From Myxacorys californica WJT36-NPBG1 (lineage in GTDB: Bacteria; Cyanobacteriota; Cyanobacteriia; Leptolyngbyales; Leptolyngbyaceae), in contig JAHHHO010000006.1 in assembly GCA_019359315.1 (NCBI GenBank), forward strand, positions 92,289-156,288: DNA of 64,000 nucleotides, read 5' to 3'. Shown piece by piece: positions 53,262-63,194 of the stretch (its first letter is position 1; every line of letters begins with the position of its first letter). The notes beneath the pieces were generated by a model. That model made no database searches, was not told where the DNA came from, and saw only the letters and a program-made list of their open reading frames with translations. A program made the translations under genes and the position numbers.

Positions 53262-56200
53262 TTACTGAGGATTGATAGCGCTTTCAATTTCGCCTTCGGC
53301 TTGTAGCGCGATCTCTCTAAGGTGATCTAACGTTTGTTGATCCGCGTGTTGCCATAAGCCTCGCTGGTTAGCTTCTAGCAATCGCTCTGACATATCTCGC
53401 AGTGCCCATGGGTTTTTCTGCTGCACAAAGGCCTGCACAGCCGAATCGAAGATGTACGCTTCAGCGACACCTTGATACATATAATCTTCAACGCATCGCG
53501 TTGTGGCATCGTAAGCAAATAGATAATCTACTGTTGCTGCCATTTCAAATGCGCCTTTGTAACCGTGGCGCATGACTCCCGCAATCCATTTGGGGTTGAC
53601 TACGCGAGAGCGATAAACGCGATCGATCTCGTCTTTGAGCGATCGCACTTTTGGGTTTTCTGGCAAAGCATGATCGCCAAAATACGTTGCAGGATTTTTA
53701 CCTTGAAGCGATCGCACGGCAACCGTCAACCCGCCTTGAAATTGATAATAGTCGTCGGAATCTAATAGATCATGCTCTCTGTTGTCCTGATTGTGTAGAA
53801 CAATTTGCATATCTCGCAACCGATTTTCAAATGCTTCTGAAGCAGAATGAGCAACACCGGAGCCAACATAGGCGTAACTACTCCAGTTAATGTATGCACG
53901 AGCGAGATCGTGATCGTCTGTCCAGTTTTGCGCCTCGATCAGTCCTTGCAGTCCAGCACCATAGGCACCAGGCTTTGAGCCAAACATCCTGAAGCGCGAT
54001 CGCTCCTTCGCTTGGTCTTGAGTGAGTCCCAGTTCCTGCCAATTTTGGGTTTCTTGTTGAACGGTTGCAGCAAGTGGATTCTGTTCAGCAGGTTCGTCTA
54101 AGTTAGAAACTGCAATTACGGCTTGATCGAACAAACTAATCAGGTTAGGAAAAGCGTCTCGAAAAAATCCAGAAATTCTCAGCGTAACATCGACTCTAGG
54201 ACGACCCAAAAGTGATAGAGGCAAGATCTCGAAGTCAATGACGCGACGAGATGCGCCATCCCAAACAGGTTGAACGCCTAATAATGCCAGGGCTTCGGCA
54301 AGGTCATCGCCGCCCGTTCGCATCGTCGATGTGCCCCACATGGAAAGCCCAAGAGTTTTGGGATAGTCACCGTGTTCTTGGGTGTACCGCTCGATTAGGG
54401 CTTCTGCGGCTTTGCGTCCAACATCCCAAGCACTCTCAGTAGGAATAGCTCGAATGTCCACCGAGTAGAAGTTACGTCCGGTTGGAAGAACGTCCGGGCG
54501 TCCGCGTGTAGGTGCGCCAGAGGGGGCAGCAGGGATGTAGCCGCCGTCTAAGCCGTGGAGGAGATTGGTGAGTTCTTGGCAAGTATTTCGGAGGGCCGGA
54601 AGGAGTGCGGTTTGAATCCAGTGGAGTTCAGGGTGAAGATGCTGGAAGTGAGGCGGTACGGATTGGAGTTGGGGATCGGCTAACAATTTTTCAACGACGT
54701 TGGCCGCTTGATCTTCCAACGCTGCGATCGCGTCTCCAACCGTTCTCCACTCGCGATCCACTAGCACCTCTGCTGGATCAGCCGTTAGCGGATCGAAGTC
54801 TAGGTTCCAATCTTTTGCTAAAGCGCGGGTGAGTCCGAGACGTCCGGGTTGGGGGTGACGGGCGATCGCAATGATTAAATCCCGCAGTTGTCGCCCTTCT
54901 GGGCATTTGCCAAAAATATGTAACCCATCGCGGATCTGAGCTTCTTTGAGTTCACAAAGATAGCGATCTAAATTTGTAATTAGATCATCGATGGATTCGA
55001 TCGCAAATTCTTGGACTAAATTTTCTTGCTGCACCAAAGCAATAATGCGATCGCGAATCACGGGCAATCGCGTTGGATCTAAACTTTGCGCTTCGTAGTA
55101 TTCGTCAATTAACGCTTCTAGCTTTTGTAAGCCGCCGTACAGTTCCGCACGTGTCATGGGTGGCGTGAGGTGATCAATAATCACGGCTTGAGCGCGACGT
55201 TTGGCTTGAGCGCCTTCACCCGGATCATTGACGATAAACGGATAGAGATGAGGAATGGCTGCAATCGCAACTTCGGGATAGCAATTCTCGGAAAGCGCAA
55301 TGCTTTTACCCGGCAACCATTCTAGGTTTCCGTGTTTGCCCACATGCACAATGGCGTTAGCGTGAAAGTGCGATCGCACCCAGTAATAAAACGCCAAATA
55401 TGAATGTGTGGGTTCTAAATCTGGAGCGTGATAATTTAACGATGGATCAAGATCATAGCCACGTGCAGGTTGAATGCCGACAAACACATTCCCTAACTGA
55501 ATTCCTGCGATTGGAAATTCTTGATCCGTTAAATCATTCCAGCGACTTGAAATGCCTTTTTGAATCAAATCAGGCAGCGTTGCAAAATATTCTTGATACT
55601 CTTCTACCGATAGCCGTTGTTGTATTTCTCTTAACTCTCTTGATTCGACATCGTTTGTGATTCCCTGTGTTAATCGTTTAATTAACTCATTAGATGTCTC
55701 TGGTATATTCTCAACGCTATAGCCAGCTTGTTCTAACGATTTTAAAATCTCTATGCAGCTTTCAGGAGTATCCAATCCAACACCATTTGCAAGGCGACCG
55801 TCGCGAGTGGGATAGTTCGCTAGAATTAGCGCGATTTTTCGGTCAGAAACAGGAGTTTGGCGGAGCTGAGCCCAATTAGCAGCCAGATCAGCGACAAATT
55901 GGATACGATCGCGCATAGGCTTGTAGGTAACAACATCCGTTTGCAGTTCGGGGTGGCGAGCTTGCACCGTCTTAAACGAAACCGCTCGACTAATAATTCG
56001 TCCATCCACTTCGGGAAGCGCTACGTTCATCGCGGTATCGCGTGGTGAAAGCCCCTGAAAGTTCGATTGCCATTGTTCAAGCGTACCGCTACTTAGGATG
56101 ACTTGAAGGACTGGAACATCAAGCGTTTTCCAAAAATTGGATGGGGATGATGGAGAAGAAATTGAGAAACTGGTGGTATTAAGCAGGACATGAATATTAG

Positions 56201-56948
56201 ATTGAAAGTAAGTTAGCAGTTCGGCTTGAACGTCGGGATCGCGCAATGATGAAACAAACACTGGAACTGGAGCTAAACCACAATTTACTAATGCCTGACA
56301 CAATGCATCGATCACATCTGTGTTTCCAGAAAGATAATGCGCTCGATAAAATAAAATTCCAGCTTCAGGACAATTTGTTAATACGGTTTTAGCCTCTTGC
56401 CACTGATATAGTCCAACCTTTGGTACAACGCTAGGAGAAACGACTTCGTAATTTTGAGTTAAACAAGTATTGGCAAGAAATTTAAGCGCATTCTGACTAT
56501 TTTGAATGCCGCCCTCTGTAAAATACTGCCAAACCTGATTAGTCGCTGACAATGGGAGCGTAGAATGGCTCATTAAATCTGGATCAGGTCGATCGTCCCC
56601 TGGTAACACGATCAGCGACGCCCCACTGCGATCGCACGTTTCTTTAACGACTTCTAACCCGTATGACCAATACGATCGTCCGCCCAACAATCGCAGCACA
56701 ATTACTTCTGCATGTTCTAGAACGTCTTCAGCGTAGGTATCGATCGTGAGCTGTTGTTGTAGATTTAACAGGTTCGCGACGCGCACCGCCGGAAAGCCCT
56801 GTGGCAAGTCAGAAACCGCTTTGGCTAGGGTTTGAATTTCGGTATCGGCAGCAGTCAGAATAACGATCGGAGCGGGCGTTTGTTCGATAAATACAACACC
56901 TTCTGTGTCAGGATTCCAACCGCCGGGAATTGCCGCTAAACGATGCAT
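53262..56948 (-). CDS. cobN: Cobaltochelatase subunit CobN
   Basis: 1228 residues from the ATG at 56948 (M-H-R-L-A-A-I-P-G-G-W-N-P). The chelatase large-subunit pattern is clear: G-L-Y-Q-W near residue 220, N-A-I-V-H-V-G-K-H-G-N-L-E-W-L-P-G-K near 565, D-V-T-L-R-I-S-G-F-F-R-D-A-F near 990 and E-D-Y-M-Y-Q-G near 1155. The N-terminus and length fit CobN rather than magnesium-chelatase ChlH. It inserts cobalt into the corrin ring in aerobic B12 synthesis. CobS/CobT are absent here; in cyanobacteria ChlI/ChlD are thought to stand in. cobU is the only other B12 gene in the window. Confidence 0.93.
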   Translation of the reverse strand: MHRLAAIPGGWNPDTEGVVFIEQTPAPIVILTAADTEIQTLAKAVSDLPQGFPAVRVANLLNLQQQLTIDTYAEDVLEHAEVIVLRLLGGRSYWSYGLEVVKETCDRSGASLIVLPGDDRPDPDLMSHSTLPLSATNQVWQYFTEGGIQNSQNALKFLANTCLTQNYEVVSPSVVPKVGLYQWQEAKTVLTNCPEAGILFYRAHYLSGNTDVIDALCQALVNCGLAPVPVFVSSLRDPDVQAELLTYFQSNIHVLLNTTSFSISSPSSPSNFWKTLDVPVLQVILSSGTLEQWQSNFQGLSPRDTAMNVALPEVDGRIISRAVSFKTVQARHPELQTDVVTYKPMRDRIQFVADLAANWAQLRQTPVSDRKIALILANYPTRDGRLANGVGLDTPESCIEILKSLEQAGYSVENIPETSNELIKRLTQGITNDVESRELREIQQRLSVEEYQEYFATLPDLIQKGISSRWNDLTDQEFPIAGIQLGNVFVGIQPARGYDLDPSLNYHAPDLEPTHSYLAFYYWVRSHFHANAIVHVGKHGNLEWLPGKSIALSENCYPEVAIAAIPHLYPFIVNDPGEGAQAKRRAQAVIIDHLTPPMTRAELYGGLQKLEALIDEYYEAQSLDPTRLPVIRDRIIALVQQENLVQEFAIESIDDLITNLDRYLCELKEAQIRDGLHIFGKCPEGRQLRDLIIAIARHPQPGRLGLTRALAKDWNLDFDPLTADPAEVLVDREWRTVGDAIAALEDQAANVVEKLLADPQLQSVPPHFQHLHPELHWIQTALLPALRNTCQELTNLLHGLDGGYIPAAPSGAPTRGRPDVLPTGRNFYSVDIRAIPTESAWDVGRKAAEALIERYTQEHGDYPKTLGLSMWGTSTMRTGGDDLAEALALLGVQPVWDGASRRVIDFEILPLSLLGRPRVDVTLRISGFFRDAFPNLISLFDQAVIAVSNLDEPAEQNPLAATVQQETQNWQELGLTQDQAKERSRFRMFGSKPGAYGAGLQGLIEAQNWTDDHDLARAYINWSSYAYVGSGVAHSASEAFENRLRDMQIVLHNQDNREHDLLDSDDYYQFQGGLTVAVRSLQGKNPATYFGDHALPENPKVRSLKDEIDRVYRSRVVNPKWIAGVMRHGYKGAFEMAATVDYLFAYDATTRCVEDYMYQGVAEAYIFDSAVQAFVQQKNPWALRDMSERLLEANQRGLWQHADQQTLDHLREIALQAEGEIESAINPQ

Positions 56949-57035
56949 AAAATAATTTAATTTGTAGATTGGGGAACGCGGGTTATCGGTAGGAATGACG
57001 GTGCAAATGTAATCAGTCGCATGGTGATATCCCTC

Positions 57036-57063
57036 GTAGAGGCGCGACATGTCGCGCCTCTAC
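57036..57063. repeat. Perfect 28-bp dispersed palindrome
   Basis: GTAGAGGCGCGACA followed immediately by its reverse complement. It is related to the element at 402-427 (same TAGAG-x-CGCGA arms). Confidence 0.9.
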
Positions 57064-57140
57064 CCGACGGTATGCCAACAACCCAAAATTCCAGGACAAA
57101 ATGGCAAACACCATCACTGATCAAACATGATCGATTCAAA

Positions 57141-59561
57141 TCATCGATTCATGTGTTCCTGCAATAACCGCTGTGCCCTGGGCTTGTACAACAGATGAAA
57201 CAATGATTCGATATAGCGCAACATGTCCTCCCGATTCTCTTGCGAGGAATAATTCCAGAAGCCGTAGATTTTAGCCAGCGACAGCAAGCGACTCGTATGA
57301 ATCTTCCAAGTGTATGTACTGTAGACACGATCGATGCTCTTCTGAGAAATTTGATCCCAATAAGTTGGATTGCGATCGCACTGCTCAAGAAATTCTACAA
57401 CGACCGATGCAACCTCTTCGTGATCGGTTGGATTAATGTAAAACCCATTAACTTTGTTCTGAATAATCTCTAACGGACCGCCAAAGCGCGTAGCAAAGGT
57501 TGGCAATCCGGTGATCATCGATTCGAGAATCGTTAATCCGAACGCTTCAAACAATGCTGGCTGCACAAAAATGCCCTTGCGATCGGCAATGACTCGGTAA
57601 ACCTCCCCCGTATCGCTCTTCGATAGCCGCACTCCAAGCCAACGAATCTTTCCATGCAGATTGTATTGATCAATCAAATGGTATAGCTTCTCAATTTCGC
57701 TAATTTCTTCGTGATCGGTTGAATCTTCGGTGCGGAGTTTACCTGCGATGAGGATCAAATTGCAGCGCTCTTGCAGTTCGCTGCTCTTGCCATAGGCTTC
57801 GACCAGTCCAGTCAAATTTTTAATTCGATCCAGCCGCGCCATTGAAAATAACGGGCGCTTGTTCGGATCGTCTAACTTGCCAAAAATCTGCCCTGAATCA
57901 TCATCGTTAAACAGAAGATTTTCTAAGCGATCGCGCTCAGCGTGCAACCGCTCTTCGTCTCGCGTGAAGGGGAAAAATACGACTTCGTTGACTCCCGGCG
58001 GCACAACGTTAAACTTAGGACTAAACAACTCAACGCCGCTCACAACGTGATACAGCTCTGGCATCGTAAACGACTTGTAGGACTCATACTGACCCACGCT
58101 TTCAGAGGTTCCGACAATTTCTTGATAGGTGCTGCTAATCACAAAATTAGCCGCATTCATGGCAATGAGATCAACGGTAAATTGCAGTGAGAAATGATAC
58201 TGATCTTCTAAATCTTGCCAATAGAGATTACTAAACAAATATTTCGATTTTTCTAACGCATGGGCAACAATGCAATGCGTCACTTTCAAACGGCGAGCTA
58301 ATAAGAATGCGACTAAGTTGCCGTCGGAATAGTTACCCACAATCAAATCTGGCGCTCCTCGAAACTCTGCTCTGAGTTCTCGCTCTGCATCCACGGCAAA
58401 GGTTTCGAGATAGGGCCAAATTTCAAAACGAGAAATCCAATCTTGCGTCAGTTTTGGATTAAATTCGCGGAACGGAACACGCAAGATCCAAGCATCATGA
58501 GTGCCATGAATTTTTTCTAAACGCTGATTACACGTAGTTCCATCACTGTTAGGAATCAATCGCGTCAGCACCATTACTTTGGGAGAAACGTTCAAAACCC
58601 CCAGCCCAGCTAAGTGCAAATCTTCCTGAAGCTGCTTCTCTAGACTTTTAACTTGATCCAATACATACACAACTTGGCCGCCCGTGTCCGGTCTGCCTAA
58701 CACGCCTTCTTGCCCAAACCAGCCGTGAACCGAAACTAACACCACTCGAAAGATCATTGGAATGCGCGAAATAAACGCTTCCAACGCTTGGTGATCGGGC
58801 GAATCGATTAAACCATCTAAAATCTCTAGCGTCTGCCGCACTCGCTGCGCCGTATTGCCCCATCCCGGCTCAAATCCAAGGTTCTGTAAATCAAAGCGAA
58901 AGGTTTCGTATGCCTGATCGGGGCTGAAATGGCTGACCATCTCTAGTGCCTGTTTCACCCGATCCGATAGCTGCTGCTGGGTCTGAATCCGTTCATTAAT
59001 CAGCAGTTGAGAGCCGTCGTAGCAATGCAGCCGCAAAAAATTAAACAGTAAGTCTTGCCCCTGCCGCGGATCATTAAATAATTTGCTCGACAAAAATCGA
59101 TTCAGATAGTCTACGCCCTTACCAATATTTTTTGGATCGCGAAGTGAGGGCGAATAGTCGTAGAACGGCTGAAAATCAATTTCAAAGATGTCACCCTCTT
59201 GCGGGTTGTAGTGATTGACAAAGCGATCGCGCAAATCCAGCAATTCTTGGATAGTCAGTTGCTCAACCGATAGATCGTCAAGCAGCCGATACACCTCTTG
59301 TTGAGCAATTCGCGGTCGGATAATCAGATACAAACTCTCATCATCCAGAATGATTTCTTGAGTGAAATAAATTAATTTTCCTAATTGCGAAGATGTATAA
59401 AATTCCTGAGACTTTTCGCTACGTTGGCAATAGTCTCCAAAGGCTTGCAGAATTTCATTTCTTAAAAAATAACGCTTGTCTGTTGCCCGTAAAAGGCAAG
59501 CAAACTCTCGATAATCTATTCTTTCGTTGCTGCTCAGAACGGCTTGAATTAGCTCCGACAT
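57141..59561 (-). CDS. susA: Sucrose synthase
   Basis: 806 residues from the ATG at 59561, with AAAGGAG 6 nt upstream; a frame open to 59669 is not supported. N-terminal regulatory domains are followed by V-L-V-S-V-H-G-W-F-G-Q-E-G-V-L-G-R-P-D-T-G-G-Q-V-V-Y, then the GT-B retaining core with M-A-R-L-D-R-I-K-N-L-T-G-L-V-E near 620 and A-L-F-E-A-F-G-L-T-I-L-E near 710 (E-x7-E). It reversibly cleaves sucrose with UDP or ADP. In filamentous cyanobacteria it feeds glycogen and polysaccharide synthesis. It appears monocistronic. Confidence 0.96.
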   Translation of the reverse strand: MSELIQAVLSSNERIDYREFACLLRATDKRYFLRNEILQAFGDYCQRSEKSQEFYTSSQLGKLIYFTQEIILDDESLYLIIRPRIAQQEVYRLLDDLSVEQLTIQELLDLRDRFVNHYNPQEGDIFEIDFQPFYDYSPSLRDPKNIGKGVDYLNRFLSSKLFNDPRQGQDLLFNFLRLHCYDGSQLLINERIQTQQQLSDRVKQALEMVSHFSPDQAYETFRFDLQNLGFEPGWGNTAQRVRQTLEILDGLIDSPDHQALEAFISRIPMIFRVVLVSVHGWFGQEGVLGRPDTGGQVVYVLDQVKSLEKQLQEDLHLAGLGVLNVSPKVMVLTRLIPNSDGTTCNQRLEKIHGTHDAWILRVPFREFNPKLTQDWISRFEIWPYLETFAVDAERELRAEFRGAPDLIVGNYSDGNLVAFLLARRLKVTHCIVAHALEKSKYLFSNLYWQDLEDQYHFSLQFTVDLIAMNAANFVISSTYQEIVGTSESVGQYESYKSFTMPELYHVVSGVELFSPKFNVVPPGVNEVVFFPFTRDEERLHAERDRLENLLFNDDDSGQIFGKLDDPNKRPLFSMARLDRIKNLTGLVEAYGKSSELQERCNLILIAGKLRTEDSTDHEEISEIEKLYHLIDQYNLHGKIRWLGVRLSKSDTGEVYRVIADRKGIFVQPALFEAFGLTILESMITGLPTFATRFGGPLEIIQNKVNGFYINPTDHEEVASVVVEFLEQCDRNPTYWDQISQKSIDRVYSTYTWKIHTSRLLSLAKIYGFWNYSSQENREDMLRYIESLFHLLYKPRAQRLLQEHMNR

Positions 59562-59875
59562 TGTGACTCCTTTTTCAGTGATCCAACTAGAGTGTAAAGG
59601 ACATATGTAACCAAAGATGTCAGTATTGCCTTTAAAGTTCAAAGGCTGAAATGGTTCAATTAGACTCAAGCCTTTATCTGCTTTGAGCTTGCGACTCTAT
59701 CTCCTAATGTAGACATTTCAAATATCTTTAGGTTGAAAGAGAACCATGTACCGTTTTAGCTAGATTCCTTGTGATTTTCAAATATCTCAGCGGCAACCTA
59801 TCCTCCTGAGCTCTACCCTTGCAATACGCTCCGCGAATCAATATGATTTAGTCCGTTAAAGCCCCGAGTTCCGGC
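59562..59875. promoter_or_regulatory. Divergent promoter region susA / minC
   Basis: 314 bp, AT-rich, no gene. It presumably contains both divergent promoters. I see no strong inverted repeat. Confidence 0.45.
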
Positions 59876-60802
59876 ATGACTTCTGACACCTCTGTTTCTA
59901 CTCCGTCTGATCCCTCACCTCCGACTGAGACATCTTCTAGCCCTTCAAAGCCCCCTGTTGAGGGTTCTCCATCTGAGGCTTCTCCATCTGAGACTTCTTC
60001 AACGTCGTCTAGTCCAGTAGAACCTGTAACGGAGGAATTGCCGAAGCTCCTCGATATTCCTCAGAGTATGCAAGTCCGTCTGAAAAATGAGGACGGAAAG
60101 CTATTGCTGATTTTGCCCCCCGATGCAGAACAGACCAAATCGCCCGTTGGCTTCTCTTGGAACGAGATTTGGCAACAGTTTAAGCAACAGTTGCTTGGTC
60201 GTGAGCGATTTTGGCAACCTAACACGGCAGTGCATTTAGTAGTGGGCGATCGCTTGCTCGACACTCGCCAACTTCAAGCGATCGCAGACGAACTCGCCGA
60301 ACTGCAACTTCAACTGCGGTGGGTCTACACTAGCCGCCGCCAAACTGCTGTGGTTGCTGCCACGGCTGGGTATTCTGTCGAGCAGCAAACCGCTGTTGCG
60401 CCAGGAGCAAAACCGGTGGGTGGCTCCTCTGGGCTAGAAGAGCCGCTTTACGTGCAGATGACCCTGCGATCGGGCACCGAAATTCGTCATAACGGAACTG
60501 TGGTCGTGTTGGGTGATCTCAATCCTGGCAGTTCTGTGATCGCGGGAGGAGACATTTTAGTTTGGGGGCGATTGCGCGGTGTAGCGCACGCAGGGTGTAA
60601 AGGCAATAGTCGCTGCCTGATCATGGCACTGCAACTCGAACCGACTCAAATTCGGATCGCTGATTTTGTTGCTCGCGCTCCCGAGAATCCGCCCGCACAA
60701 TACTATCCAGAAGTTGCCTATGTCTCTCCAAAAGGGACGATTCGGATCGCGAGAGCCGCTGATTTTCAGCGTCAGAGTGCCAACAGCAAGGATGAGAGAT
60801 AG
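59876..60802 (+). CDS. minC: Septum site-determining protein MinC
   Basis: 308 residues. Residues 1-55 are Ser/Pro/Thr-rich and disordered, unusual against proteobacterial MinC. The N-domain follows. The C-terminal beta-helix has L-R-S-G-T-E-I-R-H-N-G-T-V-V-V-L-G-D-L-N-P-G-S-S-V-I-A-G-G-D-I-L-V-W-G-R-L-R-G-V-A-H-A-G, the MinC signature. It inhibits FtsZ away from mid-cell together with MinD. minD and minE, which often follow minC, are not found in the next 3 kb. Confidence 0.94.
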   Translation: MTSDTSVSTPSDPSPPTETSSSPSKPPVEGSPSEASPSETSSTSSSPVEPVTEELPKLLDIPQSMQVRLKNEDGKLLLILPPDAEQTKSPVGFSWNEIWQQFKQQLLGRERFWQPNTAVHLVVGDRLLDTRQLQAIADELAELQLQLRWVYTSRRQTAVVAATAGYSVEQQTAVAPGAKPVGGSSGLEEPLYVQMTLRSGTEIRHNGTVVVLGDLNPGSSVIAGGDILVWGRLRGVAHAGCKGNSRCLIMALQLEPTQIRIADFVARAPENPPAQYYPEVAYVSPKGTIRIARAADFQRQSANSKDER

Positions 60803-61684
60803 AAAGCGGGGTAAGAGAAGAAGCGGTTTTTCCGGCATGACCATGAGCAGACTCAGACGATTGAGCGTAACATCTCACGCTCTGTACTCGGATCAAACGC
60901 TTAGCTCGTAAAACAATCTGTTCTTCCAAATCGGAATGGCTGCATGACGTTGTCATTGGCGGTTGATAATCGTCATGAATTTGGACGAGCGGTTTGATAT
61001 TAATCCTCGCGTCTAGAACATCACCTTCTACCGATTCGGTTCTAGCTTCGGCAGAGGTTTTTATCTAACTAAATCGACTCGAAACTAAACTGACGGGTGC
61101 AAAGTGCCAAGACATGAACCCCACCTACCCCTAAAGCAAGCCATTTGAGCCGTGCTGTTTAGAATTTCGCTACGACAAGAGGATAGCTTTGGACGTATTC
61201 CATCTCCTATCACTTCATTCAAATCGCTTCTCAGATTTGAAGCTTCCTTATCTTTCAGCAAGTTGAAGTAATCTCCATAGAACTATACGAGAATCTAGTG
61301 ACCGTGTAGCGAAGGTAAGCTTAACCTGAGTTTCTGGGATGGATCAGTTTCTGAGTGTTTTGTATCGGAATATCACAATTCTCGCTTTTTATTAATAAGT
61401 GTTGCGACTACTTGATCCCTTTGTTAGGGTATGCAGGTCAAGCGATTGCAGATTGATTCTTGTATTTAGGAGTTGTGTCTCATGCTTTACTTCACTCTCG
61501 ACTCTAACCCCATCCCCTGAATTCTGGAATTGGCTGTGGGAGGGGAACGTAGCGAAATGTAGATCGCTCTAGCAGCAGGCGCTCACTTAAAGCCCCACTC
61601 AAAAATTTCCCTCAGTTCTTTGCATCCTCTATCAGTTCACAAAGGCAGAGAACACCTAAAACCTCAATACTTGGAGGCTTTAAC
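60803..61684. other. 882-bp intergenic region, no gene recognised
   Basis: No frame longer than about 25 plausible codons. It contains ATCCCTTTGTTAGGGT at 61415-61430, identical to 39453-39468. A short ATG frame (11 codons) with AGGAG upstream lies near 61480. The right end (TTGGAGGC at about 61671) is the ribosome site of the SDR gene. This region once may have held minD/minE or mobile DNA, but I see no remnant. Confidence 0.5.
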
Positions 61685-62509
61685 ATGAATATTCAAGGAA
61701 AGACCGTTCTAATCACGGGCGCTTCTCGTGGCATTGGACGAGCGATCGCACTGGAATTTGCTCGACAAGGAGCGCAACGACTGATCTTAGTTGCACGGAC
61801 GCATGAACGATTGATCGAGGTGGCAACTGAAATCGAAAGCCTGGGAGTTGAAGCTGTTCCTTTAGCTTTAGATCTAGCTCACTCTGTAGAAGTCAATATT
61901 GCCGTCGCTTAAGCTTGGCGCGATTACGGACCCATTCATCTTCTCATTAACTGTGCGGGTGTCGCCCACCAAGCGCCCTTTTTGCAATCCCAACTGCCGA
62001 AGGTGCAAGAAGAGATTGCCCTCAACCTCATGGGGATGTACACCATTACTCGGCTGATTGCTCGACGGATGGCAGTCCAACGACAAGGAACGATCGTGAA
62101 TGTGTCGAGACTCATGGGGAAAATTGCTGCCCCGACAATGGCAACATATTCCGCGACCAAGTTTGCGATTTTGGGATTCACTCAAGCGTTGCGGGGCGAA
62201 CTTGCAGCACATAATATCCGAGTCGTTGCCCTACTACCCTCTCTGACTGATACAGATATGGTTCAGAACTTTCAGTGGTTTCGGTGGGTCATGCCGACCA
62301 CCCCTCAAAAAGTAGCTCAAACCCTGATTGCGGGACTCAACAACAAGTCGCCCGAAATCTTGGTGGGGTGGCAAAGTCATCTTGTGGTGTGGGGCAACCG
62401 CCTGATGCCTTGGCTGATCGAGAATATTTCACGATTAGCGGCTCCCCTTTCCGAGAATCGTCAGGCACTTGATGCCAGACTGAGAGAAGCTAGAGCAGAT
62501 TCTCGTTGA
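61685..62509 (+). pseudogene. SDR-family oxidoreductase interrupted by an in-frame stop
   Basis: The first 75 codons carry a normal SDR start (V-L-I-T-G-A-S-R-G-I-G-R-A-I-A) and end at TAA 61910-61912. The same frame then continues without shift for 199 codons: A-W-R-D-Y-G-P-I-H-L-L-I-N-C-A-G-V-A, Y-S-A-T-K (catalytic Tyr/Lys) and a complete C-terminus. Besides the nonsense codon, the catalytic Ser, 13 residues before Tyr, is Arg (AGA; AGC would be Ser). Two independent hits suggest decay rather than a sequencing error. Confidence 0.82.
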
Positions 62510-62942
62510 AGCATTCTAATCAAGAGTTTCAAAGTTTCGCACTTGAAATCCTGTTAACAAGTAAACACTGTTAACAAGCCGAATTTCATTCACGAGAGCC
62601 TCCCAAACTATGGCAAACTATGGGAGGTATTTTGATGCTCACTCTCCCCCGCTCCTAGAACAAGTCCTTCAATGGTCAAATCCTCCTGCCGCCTCACTTG
62701 CTCCTAGGAAAGACCAGACCTATTGTGACTCTTCCCAGCTTTTGTTGATCTAGAACTTTCAAGCAGCGTGAAACTCAGCATTTACGTTGGATAAATCAAA
62801 GATCGTGTCCGTCTCAGCAATGAGTTTTCCGTTTTTGAGGATGTTGTAGAAACCAAATCACCAAAAAAGCTGGGAAGAGCCTATTTAATTAGTCACTGTA
62901 AAGCTTTGGAAGCGCTTTTAGTCCGAAAGCTACGGGAACGCA
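62510..62942. other. 433-bp gene-free region with hairpin and inverted-repeat element
   Basis: CCTCCCA (62599-62605) pairs with TGGGAGG (62621-62627) followed by TATTTT, a possible terminator for the SDR gene. An inverted-repeat element spans 62730-62878. The rest shows nothing. Confidence 0.55.
62730..62878. mobile_element. Small inverted-repeat element (MITE-like or IS remnant) carrying a gene fragment
   Basis: TCTTCCCAGCTTTT (62730-62743) is exactly reverse-complemented at 62865-62878. Between them the minus strand has a protein-like fragment ending at 62759: F-Y-N-I-L-K-N-G-K-L-I-A-E-T-D-T-I-F-D-L-S-N-V-N-A-E-F-H. CTATT occurs just outside both ends, a weak hint of target duplication. 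Confidence 0.45.
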
Positions 62943-63194
62943 TTAGGGATTAAACAACCCGTAGTAAATGGCGGCAACCCCTAAGATGGGAAGCAGCACG
63001 ACCAGTATTGCAATAAGGGGAGACAGGGAATTGGACTGATTTTTGTTTTTGGCAGTAGGATTAATCATTTTCTCAGGTTGGCTAGTTGAATGTTGGGTGT
63101 ATGGTTTGTGCGGTTTTGTGACCTTCATGTATGACGGCTCTTGAGGGTAAGTCACTTTTTCCTCAGGCTTTCCTTGTGCTTCTTGATAACTCAT
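62943..63194 (-). CDS. Small membrane-anchored hypothetical protein
   Basis: 83 residues. The first 55 are hydrophilic, rich in Lys, Pro, Gln and Thr and probably disordered. Residues 58-80 (L-S-P-L-I-A-I-L-V-V-L-L-P-I-L-G-V-A-A-I-Y-Y-G-L) form one membrane helix near the C-terminus, so it is tail-anchored. No family is recognised. Its neighbour on the same strand, upstream, is the Hlip, so a stress-related thylakoid role is possible but speculative. Confidence 0.6.
   Translation of the reverse strand: MSYQEAQGKPEEKVTYPQEPSYMKVTKPHKPYTQHSTSQPEKMINPTAKNKNQSNSLSPLIAILVVLLPILGVAAIYYGLFNP

Noticed and set aside
53262..56948. Magnesium chelatase ChlH instead of CobN
   Set aside because: The length (1228) and N-terminal sequence fit CobN; ChlH is about 1330 residues with a different N-terminus.
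61100..61180. Possible IS605-type element end (CCCCACCTACCCC)
   Set aside because: No transposase, TnpB or guide-RNA-like hairpin nearby; a short motif alone is not enough.
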